A stretch of 64,000 nt of DNA from SG8-30 sp963715485 (GCA_963715485.1 OY970244.1:2356001-2420000); one strand, 5' to 3'. Positions 54,001-63,213 are shown, counted from the first letter of the stretch. Numbers and translations are program-made. Notes: a model not told the origin generated them from the sequence alone.

Positions 54001-54746
54001 CAGCCGCTCCGGACCTGCTGCGAGGTCCTGCCGAAGCGCCGCTCCCGCTCGCCGAAGCTGGCGATGGCGGCGTCGTATTCCGCCGGACCAAAGTCCGGCC
54101 AGAGCGTGTCGCAGAAATAGAGTTCGGTATAAGCGAGGTTCCACAACAGGAAATTGCTGATGCGCCGCTCGCCCCCGGTACGGATGAACAGGTCCGGATC
54201 CGGCGCGCCGCCAAGCGCCAGGCGCGCGGCGAAATCGTCCTCACCTATCGCCGCCGGGTCGATGGTCCCGTTCGCAGCCTCCTCGGCCAGCCGACGCACC
54301 GCCTGCAGCATGTCCCATCTTCCACCGTAGGAAACGGCAACGAACATATCGAGCCGGTCGTTATGGGCCGTGCGGGCCTCTGCCCGCCGCATGCCCTCGC
54401 ACAGCTGCGGAGCGAGCCTGCTGCGGTCGCCAATGAAGCGAAGACGAACCCCGTTCTCGACCAATTCCCCGACCTCGCGCTGCAGCGCCCTGACGAACAA
54501 CTGCATCAGTACACCCACTTCCTCGGCCGGCCGCGACCAGTTCTCGGACGAAAACGCAAACAACGTGAGCGCACGTACGCCGCGTCGCAGCGAATGCTCG
54601 ACCGCGGCGCGGGCCGCCTCGGTCCCGGCCCGGTGTCCGGCCGTACGCGTCAGCCCACGGCTTTGGGCCCAGCGGCCGTTGCCATCCATGATCACGGCGA
54701 CATGCCGGGGCACGTCGCCGGAAGTTGCGTCGTGCGCTTCTGTCAT
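54000..54746 (-). CDS. uppS: Undecaprenyl diphosphate synthase
   Basis: UppS is the cis-prenyltransferase that makes the C55 carrier lipid for peptidoglycan and O-antigen. The product has 248 residues. The substrate motif HVAVIMDGNGRWAQSRG holds the catalytic Asp21, and FAFSSENWSRP and the late GGERRISNFLLWNLAYTELY are typical. ATG 54746 gives the standard N-terminus. It lies between frr and cdsA. Confidence 0.97.
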   Translation of the reverse strand: MTEAHDATSGDVPRHVAVIMDGNGRWAQSRGLTRTAGHRAGTEAARAAVEHSLRRGVRALTLFAFSSENWSRPAEEVGVLMQLFVRALQREVGELVENGVRLRFIGDRSRLAPQLCEGMRRAEARTAHNDRLDMFVAVSYGGRWDMLQAVRRLAEEAANGTIDPAAIGEDDFAARLALGGAPDPDLFIRTGGERRISNFLLWNLAYTELYFCDTLWPDFGPAEYDAAIASFGERERRFGRTSQQVRSG

Positions 54747-54795
54747 GGGTCGGGTCGGCGCCGGTTTACGGGGCGCCGCAGGCGGCTGCAGGTCG

Positions 54796-55353
54796 TCAGA
54801 CCTGCAGCAGCTCCTTTTCCTTGTCGGCGAGCACCGAGTCGATCTCGGCAACGTACTGGTCGGTCAGCTTCTGGACTTCCTCCTGCGCGCGCCGGTCGTC
54901 GTCCTCGGACAGCAGTTTCTCCTTGAGCATGTCCTTGAGTTCGGTCATGAGGTCGCGCCTGACCGATCGGACCGCAACCCGGGCGTTTTCAGCCTCGTGG
55001 CGGGCAACCTTGGTCAGTTCCTTGCGTCGCTCCTCGGTCATGGCAGGCAACGGCAGCCGGATCACGGTACCGGCCGTATTGGGCGTGAGGCCCAGATCTG
55101 ACTTCAGGATGGCCTTCTCGATGATCGGTACCATCGCCTTGTCCCAGGGCGTGATGGTCAGCGTGCGCGAGTCCTCGACCGTCACGTTGGCGACCTGCGA
55201 CAGCGGCATTTCGGCACCGTAGTACTCGACCCGGATACCATCGAGCAGGCCGGTGTTGGCGCGTCCCGTGCGCATCCGCTTGAAGTGCTCACGGAGGCTG
55301 ATCACGCACTTCGTCATGCGCTCGTTGGCGTCTTGCTTGATTTCTTCGAACAT
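54796..55353 (-). CDS. frr: Ribosome recycling factor
   Basis: RRF splits post-termination ribosomes with EF-G. The product has 185 residues, the usual size. It begins MFEEIKQDANERMTKCV, and the TGRANTGLLDGIRVEYYG and LTPNTAGTVIRLPLPAMTEE blocks are highly characteristic. It follows pyrH with a 38-base gap and precedes uppS. Confidence 0.98.
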   Translation of the reverse strand: MFEEIKQDANERMTKCVISLREHFKRMRTGRANTGLLDGIRVEYYGAEMPLSQVANVTVEDSRTLTITPWDKAMVPIIEKAILKSDLGLTPNTAGTVIRLPLPAMTEERRKELTKVARHEAENARVAVRSVRRDLMTELKDMLKEKLLSEDDDRRAQEEVQKLTDQYVAEIDSVLADKEKELLQV

Positions 55354-55391
55354 CGAATTTACTCCCCGGACCGGGAACTTCCGGCGGCTCC

Positions 55392-56123
55392 CTAGAGCCC
55401 GTTCGCCACCAGCGTCCCGACCTCCTCGCCATCCACGATGCGGATAAGGTCGCCGGCGTTGAACAGGTTGAAAACACGCAACTGCAGGCCGTTGTCGCGG
55501 CACATGACGATGGCGGTCGCATCCATCACGCCGAGGCGGTCGGTCAGCACCTTGTCGTAGGACAGTCTGCTGTAGCGCTCCGCTTTCGGGTTCCTGATCG
55601 GATCGTCGGTGTACACACCGTTGACCTTGGTTGCCTTGAGCAGCAGGTCGGCCTCGATCTCGATCGCGCGCAGCGAGGCGGCCGTGTCGGTGGTGAAAAA
55701 CGGATTGCCGGTACCTGCAGCCATGATCACGCAGCGGCCCTTTTCGAGGTGGCGGATCGCGCGCCGACGGATGTAATCCTCGCAAACCTGCTGGCAGCGC
55801 AGCGCAGACATCACGCGCGAGTCCTGGCCGATCTGTTCCAGGGCGTCCTGGAGGGCCAGCCCATTCATGATCGTGGCCAGCATGCCCATGTGGTCGGCAG
55901 TGACCCGGTCCATGCCCGCCCGCGCCAGTCCGGCACCGCGGAACAAGTTGCCGCCGCCGATTACGACGGCGGCCTCGATACCGCGTCCCATGACGTCGCG
56001 GATCTCGCCCGCGATGCGCCTGAGCACCGCCGGATCGATGCCGTAGTCCCCGTCGCCGAGCAAGGCCTCGCCGCTCAGCTTCAGCAGTATCCGCTTGAGC
56101 GGCCGGCTGGGTTGGTCGGACAT
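55392..56123 (-). CDS. pyrH: UMP kinase
   Basis: PyrH phosphorylates UMP to UDP. The product has 243 residues. It has KRILLKLSGEALLGDGDYGI at the N-terminus, VIGGGNLFRGAGLA, and a late LLKATKVNGVYTDDPIRNP. It follows the rpsB-tsf terminator and precedes frr. A TATAAT sits about 28 bases before its ATG, so it may have its own promoter. Confidence 0.98.
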   Translation of the reverse strand: MSDQPSRPLKRILLKLSGEALLGDGDYGIDPAVLRRIAGEIRDVMGRGIEAAVVIGGGNLFRGAGLARAGMDRVTADHMGMLATIMNGLALQDALEQIGQDSRVMSALRCQQVCEDYIRRRAIRHLEKGRCVIMAAGTGNPFFTTDTAASLRAIEIEADLLLKATKVNGVYTDDPIRNPKAERYSRLSYDKVLTDRLGVMDATAIVMCRDNGLQLRVFNLFNAGDLIRIVDGEEVGTLVANGL

Positions 56124-56150
56124 CCTGCCCCCTGTATCCGCAGGCCTGTG

Positions 56151-56156
56151 ATTATA
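56151..56156 (-). promoter_or_regulatory. Possible -10 box upstream of pyrH
   Basis: A perfect TATAAT on the minus strand lies about 28 bases before the pyrH ATG, but it overlaps the tail of the tsf terminator and no good -35 lies 16-18 bases upstream. A promoter here is possible but not established. Confidence 0.35.
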
Positions 56157-56183
56157 AAGAAGAACCCCGCCGGGGCGGGGTTC
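56151..56183 (-). terminator. Rho-independent terminator after tsf
   Basis: GAACCCCGCC (56162-56171) pairs with GGCGGGGTTC (56174-56183). On the minus strand the stem is followed by a T-rich CTTCTTTATAAT. It lies 36 bases after the tsf stop and separates rpsB-tsf from pyrH. Confidence 0.85.
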
Positions 56184-56218
56184 ATTGTCGAGTAGCGATT
56201 GCCGCGGCGCCGACCAGG

Positions 56219-57109
56219 TCAGTGCCGGCCCTGGGCCGCCTTGACCTGCGCTGCGACTTCGTCGGCAAAATTCTCCTGCTTCTTCTCGATTCCCTCGCCC
56301 ACTTCAAAGCGAATGAAGCCTGTTACCCGGGCTCCCGCCGCCTTGAGCAGCTTCTCCACGGTGGTATCCGGGTCCTTCACGAAAGGCTGGCCGACGAGGC
56401 AGATTTCAGCCAGGTACTTGCGTATCCGGCCCTCGACCATCTTGGCGACGATCTCGGCCGGCTTGCCCTCCTGGGAGGCCTGGGCGGCGAGAATCTCGCG
56501 CTCCTTGTCTACCTGCTCAGCTGGAACGTCGGCCGGCGTGACGTACTGCGGATTCGAGGCAGCGATGTGCATGGCCAGGTCGCGCGCCAGCGTCTCAGTG
56601 CCGCCCTCCAGGCCGACCAGCACGCCGATGCGGATGCCGTGGACGTAGCTGCCAATCACCGTCGGCGCCGGCAGGGCCGCCACGCGACGCACGGTGATGT
56701 TCTCGCCAATCCGGGATACCAGGCTGCGGCGAGTCTCCTCTACCGAGGCTCCGCCCTCGAGCGGCAGAGCCAACACGGTCTCCAGGTCGCCCGCTCCGGC
56801 GGCGAGCGCTGCCCTCGCGACCCCGGCGGCGAACTGCTGGAAATCGTCCTGGCGGGCCACGAAATCGGTCTCACAGTTGGCCTCCACGATGACCGCGCTT
56901 CGGCCATCGGCCGAGCATTCGGTCACGACCGCGCCCTCGGCGGCGACCCGGCCGGCCTTCTTGTCGGCCTTGGCGAGTCCCGCCTTGCGCATCATCTCGG
57001 CGGCGGCATCGAGGTCGCCATTGGTTTCCACGAGCGCCTTCTTGCACTCCATCATGCCCGCGCCGGTACGCTCGCGCAGGGTCTTGACTGCTGCCGCTGT
57101 AATTGTCAT
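56219..57109 (-). CDS. tsf: Elongation factor Ts
   Basis: EF-Ts is the nucleotide exchange factor for EF-Tu. The product has 296 residues. The N-terminal UBA-like domain has VKTLRERTGAGMMECKKAL, and the core carries VEANCETDFVARQDDFQQF. It follows rpsB by 9 bases, as in nearly all bacteria. Confidence 0.98.
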   Translation of the reverse strand: MTITAAAVKTLRERTGAGMMECKKALVETNGDLDAAAEMMRKAGLAKADKKAGRVAAEGAVVTECSADGRSAVIVEANCETDFVARQDDFQQFAAGVARAALAAGAGDLETVLALPLEGGASVEETRRSLVSRIGENITVRRVAALPAPTVIGSYVHGIRIGVLVGLEGGTETLARDLAMHIAASNPQYVTPADVPAEQVDKEREILAAQASQEGKPAEIVAKMVEGRIRKYLAEICLVGQPFVKDPDTTVEKLLKAAGARVTGFIRFEVGEGIEKKQENFADEVAAQVKAAQGRH

Positions 57110-57118
57110 GCCAACACC

Positions 57119-58189
57119 TTATTCAGCATCGTCGCCGTCGGCCTTCTGGGCCGTGCGGCGGCGGGCGGGCTTGTGCCCTTCTTCCTTGATCTCGACCTCC
57201 CCGGCAAGGTCGTCCGCCGACGTATCGGTGGCTTCCTCGGCAACCTGCGCGACCCCTGCGGATCCTGCCGTTTCGACAGTTTCGGCAGTTTCTGCGGATT
57301 CCACGGTTTCCGTGGCTTCTGCGGTCTCGTCGGCCTGATCCGGCTGGCTCGCGGCTGCCGCGGCCGGCTTGCGAACCGCACGCGTCGGCTTGCGGCGGGT
57401 CGCGGTCCCTCGGCGCGGTGCGGCGCGACCAGGGCCCGCCTTGCGGCGCACGTTACCTTCTTCGTCGAGCTCGACGAATTCATCTTCGCCGACCGGCACT
57501 TGCGGCACGGCGGCCTTGCCCTCGATGACGGCATCGGCGATACCGGCTGCATAGAGGTGAATCGCCTTCATCGCGTCGTCGTTGCCGGGAACCATGTAGT
57601 CCACGCCATCCGGAGAGCAATTCGTGTCCACAACCGCGACGACCGGGATGCCGAGCTTCTTCGCCTCGGCGATGGCGATCTGCTCATGCCCGACGTCAAC
57701 CACGAACAGCGCGTCCGGCAGGCCATTCATTTCCTTGATGCCCCCGAGGCTGCGCTGGAGCTTTTCCAGCTCGCGCCGCATCATCTGGGCTTCCTTCTTG
57801 TTGCGACGCTCGAGCGCACCGTTGTCGCGCAGTTCCTCGATCTCCTGCAGCCGCTTGATCGACTGCCGGATGGTCTTGAAGTTGGTGAGCATGCCGCCCA
57901 GCCAGCGCTGATTTACGTAAGGCATCCCGCAGCGAGTTGCCTCTGCCTGGATGGCATCGCGCGCGCTGCGCTTGGTGCCTACGAACAGCACCCTGCCGCC
58001 GTCGCCGACGACGGACTTGATGAAATCGGCCGCCTCGCCATAGAGGGGCAGCGATTTCTCGAGATTGATGATGTGGATCTTGTTCCGCTCGCCGAAGATG
58101 AAGGGGGCCATCTTCGGGTTCCAGAAGCGAGTCTGGTGGCCAAAATGGACACCCGCTTCCAGCATCTGCCGCATGGACACGCTGGCCAT
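57119..58189 (-). CDS. rpsB: 30S ribosomal protein S2 with a long C-terminal extension
   Basis: S2 is a late-assembling 30S protein. The core (residues about 1-230) is normal, from MASVSMRQMLEAGVHFGHQT through YVNQRWLGGMLTNFKTI and the late HLYAAGIADAVIEGKA. The total is 356 residues, against about 240 in E. coli. The extra about 125 residues comprise a basic Arg/Lys/Ala stretch (about 247-274), then an acidic Thr/Glu/Ala-rich repeat-like stretch (about 284-340), and a short basic patch. ATG 58189 follows a good AAGGAG. It heads the rpsB-tsf operon. Confidence 0.96.
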   Translation of the reverse strand: MASVSMRQMLEAGVHFGHQTRFWNPKMAPFIFGERNKIHIINLEKSLPLYGEAADFIKSVVGDGGRVLFVGTKRSARDAIQAEATRCGMPYVNQRWLGGMLTNFKTIRQSIKRLQEIEELRDNGALERRNKKEAQMMRRELEKLQRSLGGIKEMNGLPDALFVVDVGHEQIAIAEAKKLGIPVVAVVDTNCSPDGVDYMVPGNDDAMKAIHLYAAGIADAVIEGKAAVPQVPVGEDEFVELDEEGNVRRKAGPGRAAPRRGTATRRKPTRAVRKPAAAAASQPDQADETAEATETVESAETAETVETAGSAGVAQVAEEATDTSADDLAGEVEIKEEGHKPARRRTAQKADGDDAE

Positions 58190-58305
58190 GTAAAAACTCC
58201 TTGTCGGGTTGGTCCTCCGCCCATCCTCATGCAGCAACCGGACTCAAGGTCCGGCACCCGGCTACACGTGTCGATTGGGCGTGTGGATTTGGTTGAGAAA
58301 AAACG
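58190..58305 (-). promoter_or_regulatory. rpsB leader, probable S2 autoregulatory region
   Basis: The leader holds a perfect CCGGAC/GTCCGG hairpin (58238-58254), flanked by GGGT and ACCC segments that could close an outer stem. It ends with the ribosome-binding site. S2 represses its own operon through the rpsB leader in E. coli; the analogous function here is inferred. Confidence 0.55.
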
Positions 58306-58311
58306 CCGCGC

Positions 58312-58340
58312 TTTATACCATTCTTGGCGAGCCGAAACAA
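58312..58340 (-). promoter_or_regulatory. Sigma-70 promoter for rpsB-tsf
   Basis: On the minus strand TTGTTT (-35) and TATAAA (-10) are separated by exactly 17 bases, about 123 bases before the rpsB ATG. Confidence 0.7.
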
Positions 58341-58355
58341 TGTGTTAAGTATTTA

Positions 58356-58435
58356 GAGGGGTCAGACCCCACACTGACACGGGGACGTCCCGAGGGGACT
58401 GTCCTCTCCTGTCGGAGTGTGGGGCCTGACCCCTC
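58356..58435. repeat. REPIN-like inverted pair between rpsB and map
   Basis: GGGGTCAGACCCC (58358-58370) followed by ACACT is mirrored by AGTGT then GGGGCCTGACCCC (58421-58433). The arms match over about 19 of 20 bases and enclose about 40 bases with further GGGGAC-type motifs. It lies 15 bases upstream of the rpsB -35. Confidence 0.8.
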
Positions 58436-58468
58436 CAATGCTCAACTTGCCCGGAACCCGCCACCCCC

Positions 58469-59269
58469 ATGCTGATGCCCAGAGAATCCCAAGTAACCAT
58501 CAAGACGGCCGAAGAACAGGCGCTGATGCGCCGGTCCGGCCGGCTCACGGCTGACGTTCTCGACATGATCGCCCCCCATGTCCAGGCCGGAGTCACGACC
58601 GGGGAACTGGACAAGATCTGCCACGACTACATCGTGGGCCAGCAAGACGCGATCCCGGCTCCGCTCGACTACAAGGGCTTCCCCAAGTCGATCTGCACCT
58701 CGATCAATCACGTGGTGTGCCACGGCATTCCGGGCGACAAGCGCCTGAAGTCCGGCGATATCGTCAACGTGGACGTGACGGTCATCAAGGACGGCTTCCA
58801 TGGCGACTCCAGTCGCATGTTCCCGGTCGGCAAGGTCTCGGTTCAGGCGGAGCGACTCTGCCGCATCGCCCTTGAGTCGATGTGGGAGGGCATCCGGGTC
58901 GTCCGGCCCGGCGCCCGTCTGGGCGATATCGGCCATGCCATCCAGCGTTTTGTCGAGGCGCAGGGCTACTCCGTCGTCCGCGAATTCTGCGGCCACGGCA
59001 TCGGCCGTGGTTTCCATGAGGACCCGCAGGTCCTGCACTACGGGGAGCCCGGCACCGGACTCGTGCTCGAGCCTGGCATGACCTTCACCATCGAGCCGAT
59101 GGTCAACGCTGGCCGCCGCAACGTGAAGGTGCTGCCGGACGGCTGGACGGTCGTGACCAAGGATCATTCGCTATCCTCCCAGTGGGAGCACACGGTGCTG
59201 GTGACTGAGGACGGTGTCGAGGTGCTGACGCTAGGCGCTGTCGACCGCGCCTCCGGAAGTACCCTTTGA
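58469..59269 (+). CDS. map: Methionine aminopeptidase, type I
   Basis: Map removes the initiator methionine. The product has 266 residues. The metal ligands are Asp102, Asp113, His176, Glu209 and Glu240, found in VDVTVIKDGFHGD, CGHGIGRGFHEDPQ, TFTIEPMVNAG and WEHTVLV. ATG 58475 is an alternative start. It diverges from rpsB, the usual arrangement, and is followed by glnD. Confidence 0.98.
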   Translation: MLMPRESQVTIKTAEEQALMRRSGRLTADVLDMIAPHVQAGVTTGELDKICHDYIVGQQDAIPAPLDYKGFPKSICTSINHVVCHGIPGDKRLKSGDIVNVDVTVIKDGFHGDSSRMFPVGKVSVQAERLCRIALESMWEGIRVVRPGARLGDIGHAIQRFVEAQGYSVVREFCGHGIGRGFHEDPQVLHYGEPGTGLVLEPGMTFTIEPMVNAGRRNVKVLPDGWTVVTKDHSLSSQWEHTVLVTEDGVEVLTLGAVDRASGSTL

Positions 59270-59293
59270 CCGCCGGGAACCCAGGTCGCCGCC

Positions 59294-61999
59294 ATGCGTC
59301 CTGACCAGCCGGACGGGCCGGACCTGTTCACCTCCGAGAGTCTGCCGCCCCCCTGGCCCTATCTCGACCGTCTGGGCGACCGCCTCGACGCAGCCACCGA
59401 CCCTGTGCCCGCCTTCCGCAGCGCGCTCGCCGACGGCGACGCGGCACTGAAGGAGCGGTTCTTCGCCGACGAGCCGGTCGAGCAGCTGGTCGGCGACCGC
59501 GCCCGACTGGTGGACGCGCTGCTGGTCCATGCATGGGGCCGGCACGTAGGCGCCCACGCCGCCGAGATCGCGCTGCTGGCAGTCGGCGGCTACGGCCGCG
59601 GCGAGTTGTTGCCCTGCTCGGACATCGACATCATGGTGCTGCTGCCCAAGACCGAGGCGGCCCCGTGGACCCACGACCTGGAGCGGTTCCTGACCTTCCT
59701 GTGGGACATAGGCCTCGAGGTCGGCCACAGCGTGCGCACCATCGACGACTGCCGTCTCGAGGCCCTCGCCGACGTCAGCGTGGCGACCACCCTGATCGAG
59801 GCCCGGCTGCTGGTCGGGCCAGAGGTGATGGTAGATGCCATGCGCCGCGCCATCGCGCCAGACCGGATCTGGTCGTCCGAGGACTTCTTCGAGGCCAAGC
59901 TGCGCGAGCAACGCGAGCGTCATCACCGCTACCACGACACGGCCTACAACCTCGAGCCCAACGTCAAGCAGAGCCCGGGTGGCCTCAGGGACATCCAGAC
60001 GATTGGCTGGGTCGCCAAGCGCCATTTTGGCGCTGACACGCTCGATCAACTCGCCGCACACGGCTTCCTCACCCAGCGCGAGCTGGTGCAGCTGCAGGCC
60101 GCGCAGGCCTACCTGTGGAGAGTGCGTTTCGCGCTGCACGTAATAACGGGCCGGCGCGAGGACCGGCTGCTGTTCGATCACCAGATCAAGCTCGCACGGC
60201 AGTTCGGCTACGAGGACGCCACGTTCACCCTCGCGGTCGAGCAGTTCATGCAGCGCTACTACCGAACCGTGATGTTCGTCAGTCTGACGAACGAGTTGCT
60301 GCTGCAGCACTTCCGCGAGGCAATCCTCGCCTCCGGCGACGCACGACCAGTGCCGATTTCGCAGCTGTTCCAGGAACGCGAGGAGTACCTCGAAGTCACC
60401 TCGCAGGACGTGTTCGTGCGCCAGCCTTCGGCGCTGCTCGAGCTGTTCGTGGTGCTGCAGAACAACCCGCAACTGCGCGGCGTGCGTGCCGAGACCATCC
60501 GCCTGGTGACCCGGCACCTGTGGCTGATCGACGAGGAATTCCGCCAGAACCCGCGCAACCATCGGCTGTTCCTGGAGCTGTTGAGCGCGCCTGCGGGCGT
60601 CACCCACGAGCTGCGGCGCATGAACCTCTACGGTGTGCTGGGCCGCTACATCCCCGCTTTCGGCCGGATCGTCGGACGGATGCAGTACGACCTGTTTCAC
60701 GCCTACACCGTGGACGCGCACACGCTGTTCGTCGTCTCCAACCTGCGGCGCTTTGCGCTGGAACGCTATGACCACGAGTTCCCGAAGCTGTCGCAGATCT
60801 TCCGGAGTCTGCCCAAGCCCGAGATCGCCTACCTGGCGGCACTCTTTCACGACATCGCCAAGGGCCGCGGCGGCGACCATTCCGATCTCGGCGCCGTCGA
60901 CGCCGAGGCATTCTGCCTGGAGCAGGGAATGTCGCGCTACGACGCTCGCGTCGTCGCCTGGCTGGTACGCAACCACCTGATGCTGTCGGTCACCGCCCAG
61001 AAGAAGGACATCGCAGACCCGCAGGTCGTCAACGACTTTGCGCGCCTGGTCGGCGACCAGACTCACCTCGATCACCTCTACGTGCTGACTGTCGCGGACG
61101 TCCGCGGCACCAATCCGAAGCTGTGGAATTCCTGGAAGGGCTCCTTGTTCGACGACTTCTACGAACGCGTCAAGCAGGCGCTCAGGCGCGGGCTCGAGAC
61201 GCCCATCGACCAGGAAGAGTTGATCGCCGAAACCCAGTCCGAGGCGCGCGAACTGCTCGCCAGGGCGCGGGTCGGGGTCGAGGACGTGGAGCAGGTGTGG
61301 TCGCAGCTGACCGAGGCCTATTTCCTGCGCCACTCGGCTGGCGAAGTCGCCTGGCACACCGCGCTGCTCGCGGCGCGCGACCCGGAGGACCGCGGTCCAC
61401 TGGTCGCCATCTCGCCGGAGCCGGCGCGTGGCGGCGCTACCGCAATCCTGGTCTACACCTATCGCAGGCGCCACAGTTTCGCTCGCGCGACCGCGGCGCT
61501 CGACCAGATGGGCCTCAATATCGTCGATGCACGCATCACCCCGACCCAGGACGGTGCCAGCCTCGACACTTACTTCGTACTCGAGGACAACGGCCTGGCC
61601 ATCGGCGATCCGGACCGGCTGGCGAGCATCGAGCGCAACCTGAGGCAAGTCGTGTCCGAACGCGAAGCGCCGACGCCTGCCGTGACCCGCCGGGCACCAC
61701 GCCAGGTACGCATGTTCAGCACGACCACCCAGGTCGTCTTCAGCGAGGACCTGTCGCATCGCTGGACCATCATGGAACTGGTTGCCGCCGACCGGCCCGG
61801 ACTGCTGTCGGAGATCGGCAAGGTGTTCTGGGACAAGGGTATCGACCTGCATGGCGCCAAGGTCATGACGGTCGGTGAGCGCGCGGAAGACGTATTCTAC
61901 CTGACCGACGACCAGGGCCGACCGCTCGATGCGTCGCGCCAGGAGCGCCTGGCCGAGACACTGACCGAAGCGCTCGACCGCCGCGTCGCGGCAGCGTGA
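59294..61999 (+). CDS. glnD: Bifunctional uridylyltransferase/uridylyl-removing enzyme GlnD
   Basis: GlnD senses glutamine and modifies PII proteins, controlling nitrogen assimilation. The product has 901 residues. The nucleotidyltransferase motif is GGYGRGELLPCSDIDIMVL (about 98-116) with Asp110 and Asp112. The HD phosphohydrolase motif has His519-Asp520 in LFHDIAKGRGGDHSDLG. Two ACT domains occupy about 708-790 and 820-895. It lies 24 bases after map. Confidence 0.98.
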   Translation: MRPDQPDGPDLFTSESLPPPWPYLDRLGDRLDAATDPVPAFRSALADGDAALKERFFADEPVEQLVGDRARLVDALLVHAWGRHVGAHAAEIALLAVGGYGRGELLPCSDIDIMVLLPKTEAAPWTHDLERFLTFLWDIGLEVGHSVRTIDDCRLEALADVSVATTLIEARLLVGPEVMVDAMRRAIAPDRIWSSEDFFEAKLREQRERHHRYHDTAYNLEPNVKQSPGGLRDIQTIGWVAKRHFGADTLDQLAAHGFLTQRELVQLQAAQAYLWRVRFALHVITGRREDRLLFDHQIKLARQFGYEDATFTLAVEQFMQRYYRTVMFVSLTNELLLQHFREAILASGDARPVPISQLFQEREEYLEVTSQDVFVRQPSALLELFVVLQNNPQLRGVRAETIRLVTRHLWLIDEEFRQNPRNHRLFLELLSAPAGVTHELRRMNLYGVLGRYIPAFGRIVGRMQYDLFHAYTVDAHTLFVVSNLRRFALERYDHEFPKLSQIFRSLPKPEIAYLAALFHDIAKGRGGDHSDLGAVDAEAFCLEQGMSRYDARVVAWLVRNHLMLSVTAQKKDIADPQVVNDFARLVGDQTHLDHLYVLTVADVRGTNPKLWNSWKGSLFDDFYERVKQALRRGLETPIDQEELIAETQSEARELLARARVGVEDVEQVWSQLTEAYFLRHSAGEVAWHTALLAARDPEDRGPLVAISPEPARGGATAILVYTYRRRHSFARATAALDQMGLNIVDARITPTQDGASLDTYFVLEDNGLAIGDPDRLASIERNLRQVVSEREAPTPAVTRRAPRQVRMFSTTTQVVFSEDLSHRWTIMELVAADRPGLLSEIGKVFWDKGIDLHGAKVMTVGERAEDVFYLTDDQGRPLDASRQERLAETLTEALDRRVAAA

Positions 62000-62004
62000 A
62001 GTGA

Positions 62005-63213
62005 ATGAACCCGAACCTTGAACGGCTCAGGCCCTATCCCTTCGAACGTCTCGCCGAGCTGACGCGTGGGGTGGCGCCGCCAGCCGGCATGTCGCCGATC
62101 CGACTGACCATCGGTGAGCCACGGCACGCACCACCGGCTTTCGTGCTCGAGCGGCTGCGGGATGCCCTGTCAGGTGTCGGCGTCTACCCGCTGACTGCCG
62201 GACAGCCCGCTTTGCGCGCCGCCTGTGCCGGCTGGTGCGAGCGTCGCTTTGGTCTCACCAGCGGCGCGGTAGACCCCGAAACGATGCTGCTGCCGGTCAA
62301 TGGCACGCGCGAGGCACTGTTCGCGTTCACCCAGGCGGTCATCGACCCCGCGGCCAACCCGCTGGTGCTGATGCCGAATCCGTTCTATCAGATCTACGAG
62401 GGCGCGGCGCTGCTGGCCGGCGCCGAGCCCTGGTACATGACGACCCGCGCCGATACGGGCTGGCTGCCCGATCTCGACTCGGTGCCTGATCAAGTCTGGC
62501 GCCGTTGCCAGCTGCTGTTCATCTGCACCCCGGGAAATCCTACCGGCGCAGTCATGGACCTCGACTACCTCGGTCGTGTACTCGACCTGGCAGATCGCTA
62601 CGGTTTCGTGGTCGCCTCGGACGAGTGCTACTCGGAGATCTATGCCGACGAAGGCTCGCCGCCACCGGGACTGCTCGAGGCCAGCGCCCGCCGCGGTCGC
62701 CCGCGCTTCGAACGCTGCCTGGCATTTCACAGCCTGTCGAAGCGCTCCAACCTGCCCGGCCTGCGCTCGGGATTCGTCGCCGGCGACCCCGCGCTGATCG
62801 GCCAGTTTCGCCTGTATCGCACCTATCACGGTTGCGCCATGCCGGAGCACGTACAGCAGGCGAGCATTGCGGCCTGGGGCGACGAGCAGCACGTCATCGC
62901 CAATCGCAATTACTACCGCGCCAAGTACGACGCGCTCATGCCGCTGCTCGCCGGCGTGCTCGAGGTGGAGCGCCCGGCCGGTACATTCTACCTGTGGCCA
63001 CGCACCCCAACGGATGACGAGTCCTTCGCCCGCGATCTGCTGGCGGCCACCAACGTCAGCGTGCTGCCGGGCTCTTATCTCGGCCGCGACACCGGTGCCG
63101 GCAACCCGGCGCAACAGCGGCTGCGGATTTCACTGGTGGCCGGCGTGGACGAGTGCATCGAGGCGGCACGACGGATCCGGAATTTCATCGAGGAGCGCGG
63201 ATGGATCACCTGA
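62005..63213 (+). CDS. dapC: Succinyldiaminopimelate transaminase DapC
   Basis: DapC transfers the amino group in the succinylase branch of lysine and diaminopimelate synthesis. The product has 402 residues of fold-type I. The PLP lysine is Lys246 in HSLSKRSNLPGLRSG, and LFICTPGNPTGAV is also clear. Its stop overlaps the dapD start by 13 bases, fitting its role next to DapD. Confidence 0.95.
   Translation: MNPNLERLRPYPFERLAELTRGVAPPAGMSPIRLTIGEPRHAPPAFVLERLRDALSGVGVYPLTAGQPALRAACAGWCERRFGLTSGAVDPETMLLPVNGTREALFAFTQAVIDPAANPLVLMPNPFYQIYEGAALLAGAEPWYMTTRADTGWLPDLDSVPDQVWRRCQLLFICTPGNPTGAVMDLDYLGRVLDLADRYGFVVASDECYSEIYADEGSPPPGLLEASARRGRPRFERCLAFHSLSKRSNLPGLRSGFVAGDPALIGQFRLYRTYHGCAMPEHVQQASIAAWGDEQHVIANRNYYRAKYDALMPLLAGVLEVERPAGTFYLWPRTPTDDESFARDLLAATNVSVLPGSYLGRDTGAGNPAQQRLRISLVAGVDECIEAARRIRNFIEERGWIT

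Noticed and set aside
59231..61852. An 873-codon minus-strand frame
   Set aside because: It lies wholly antisense to glnD, which has complete family motifs; the frame is a codon-bias shadow.
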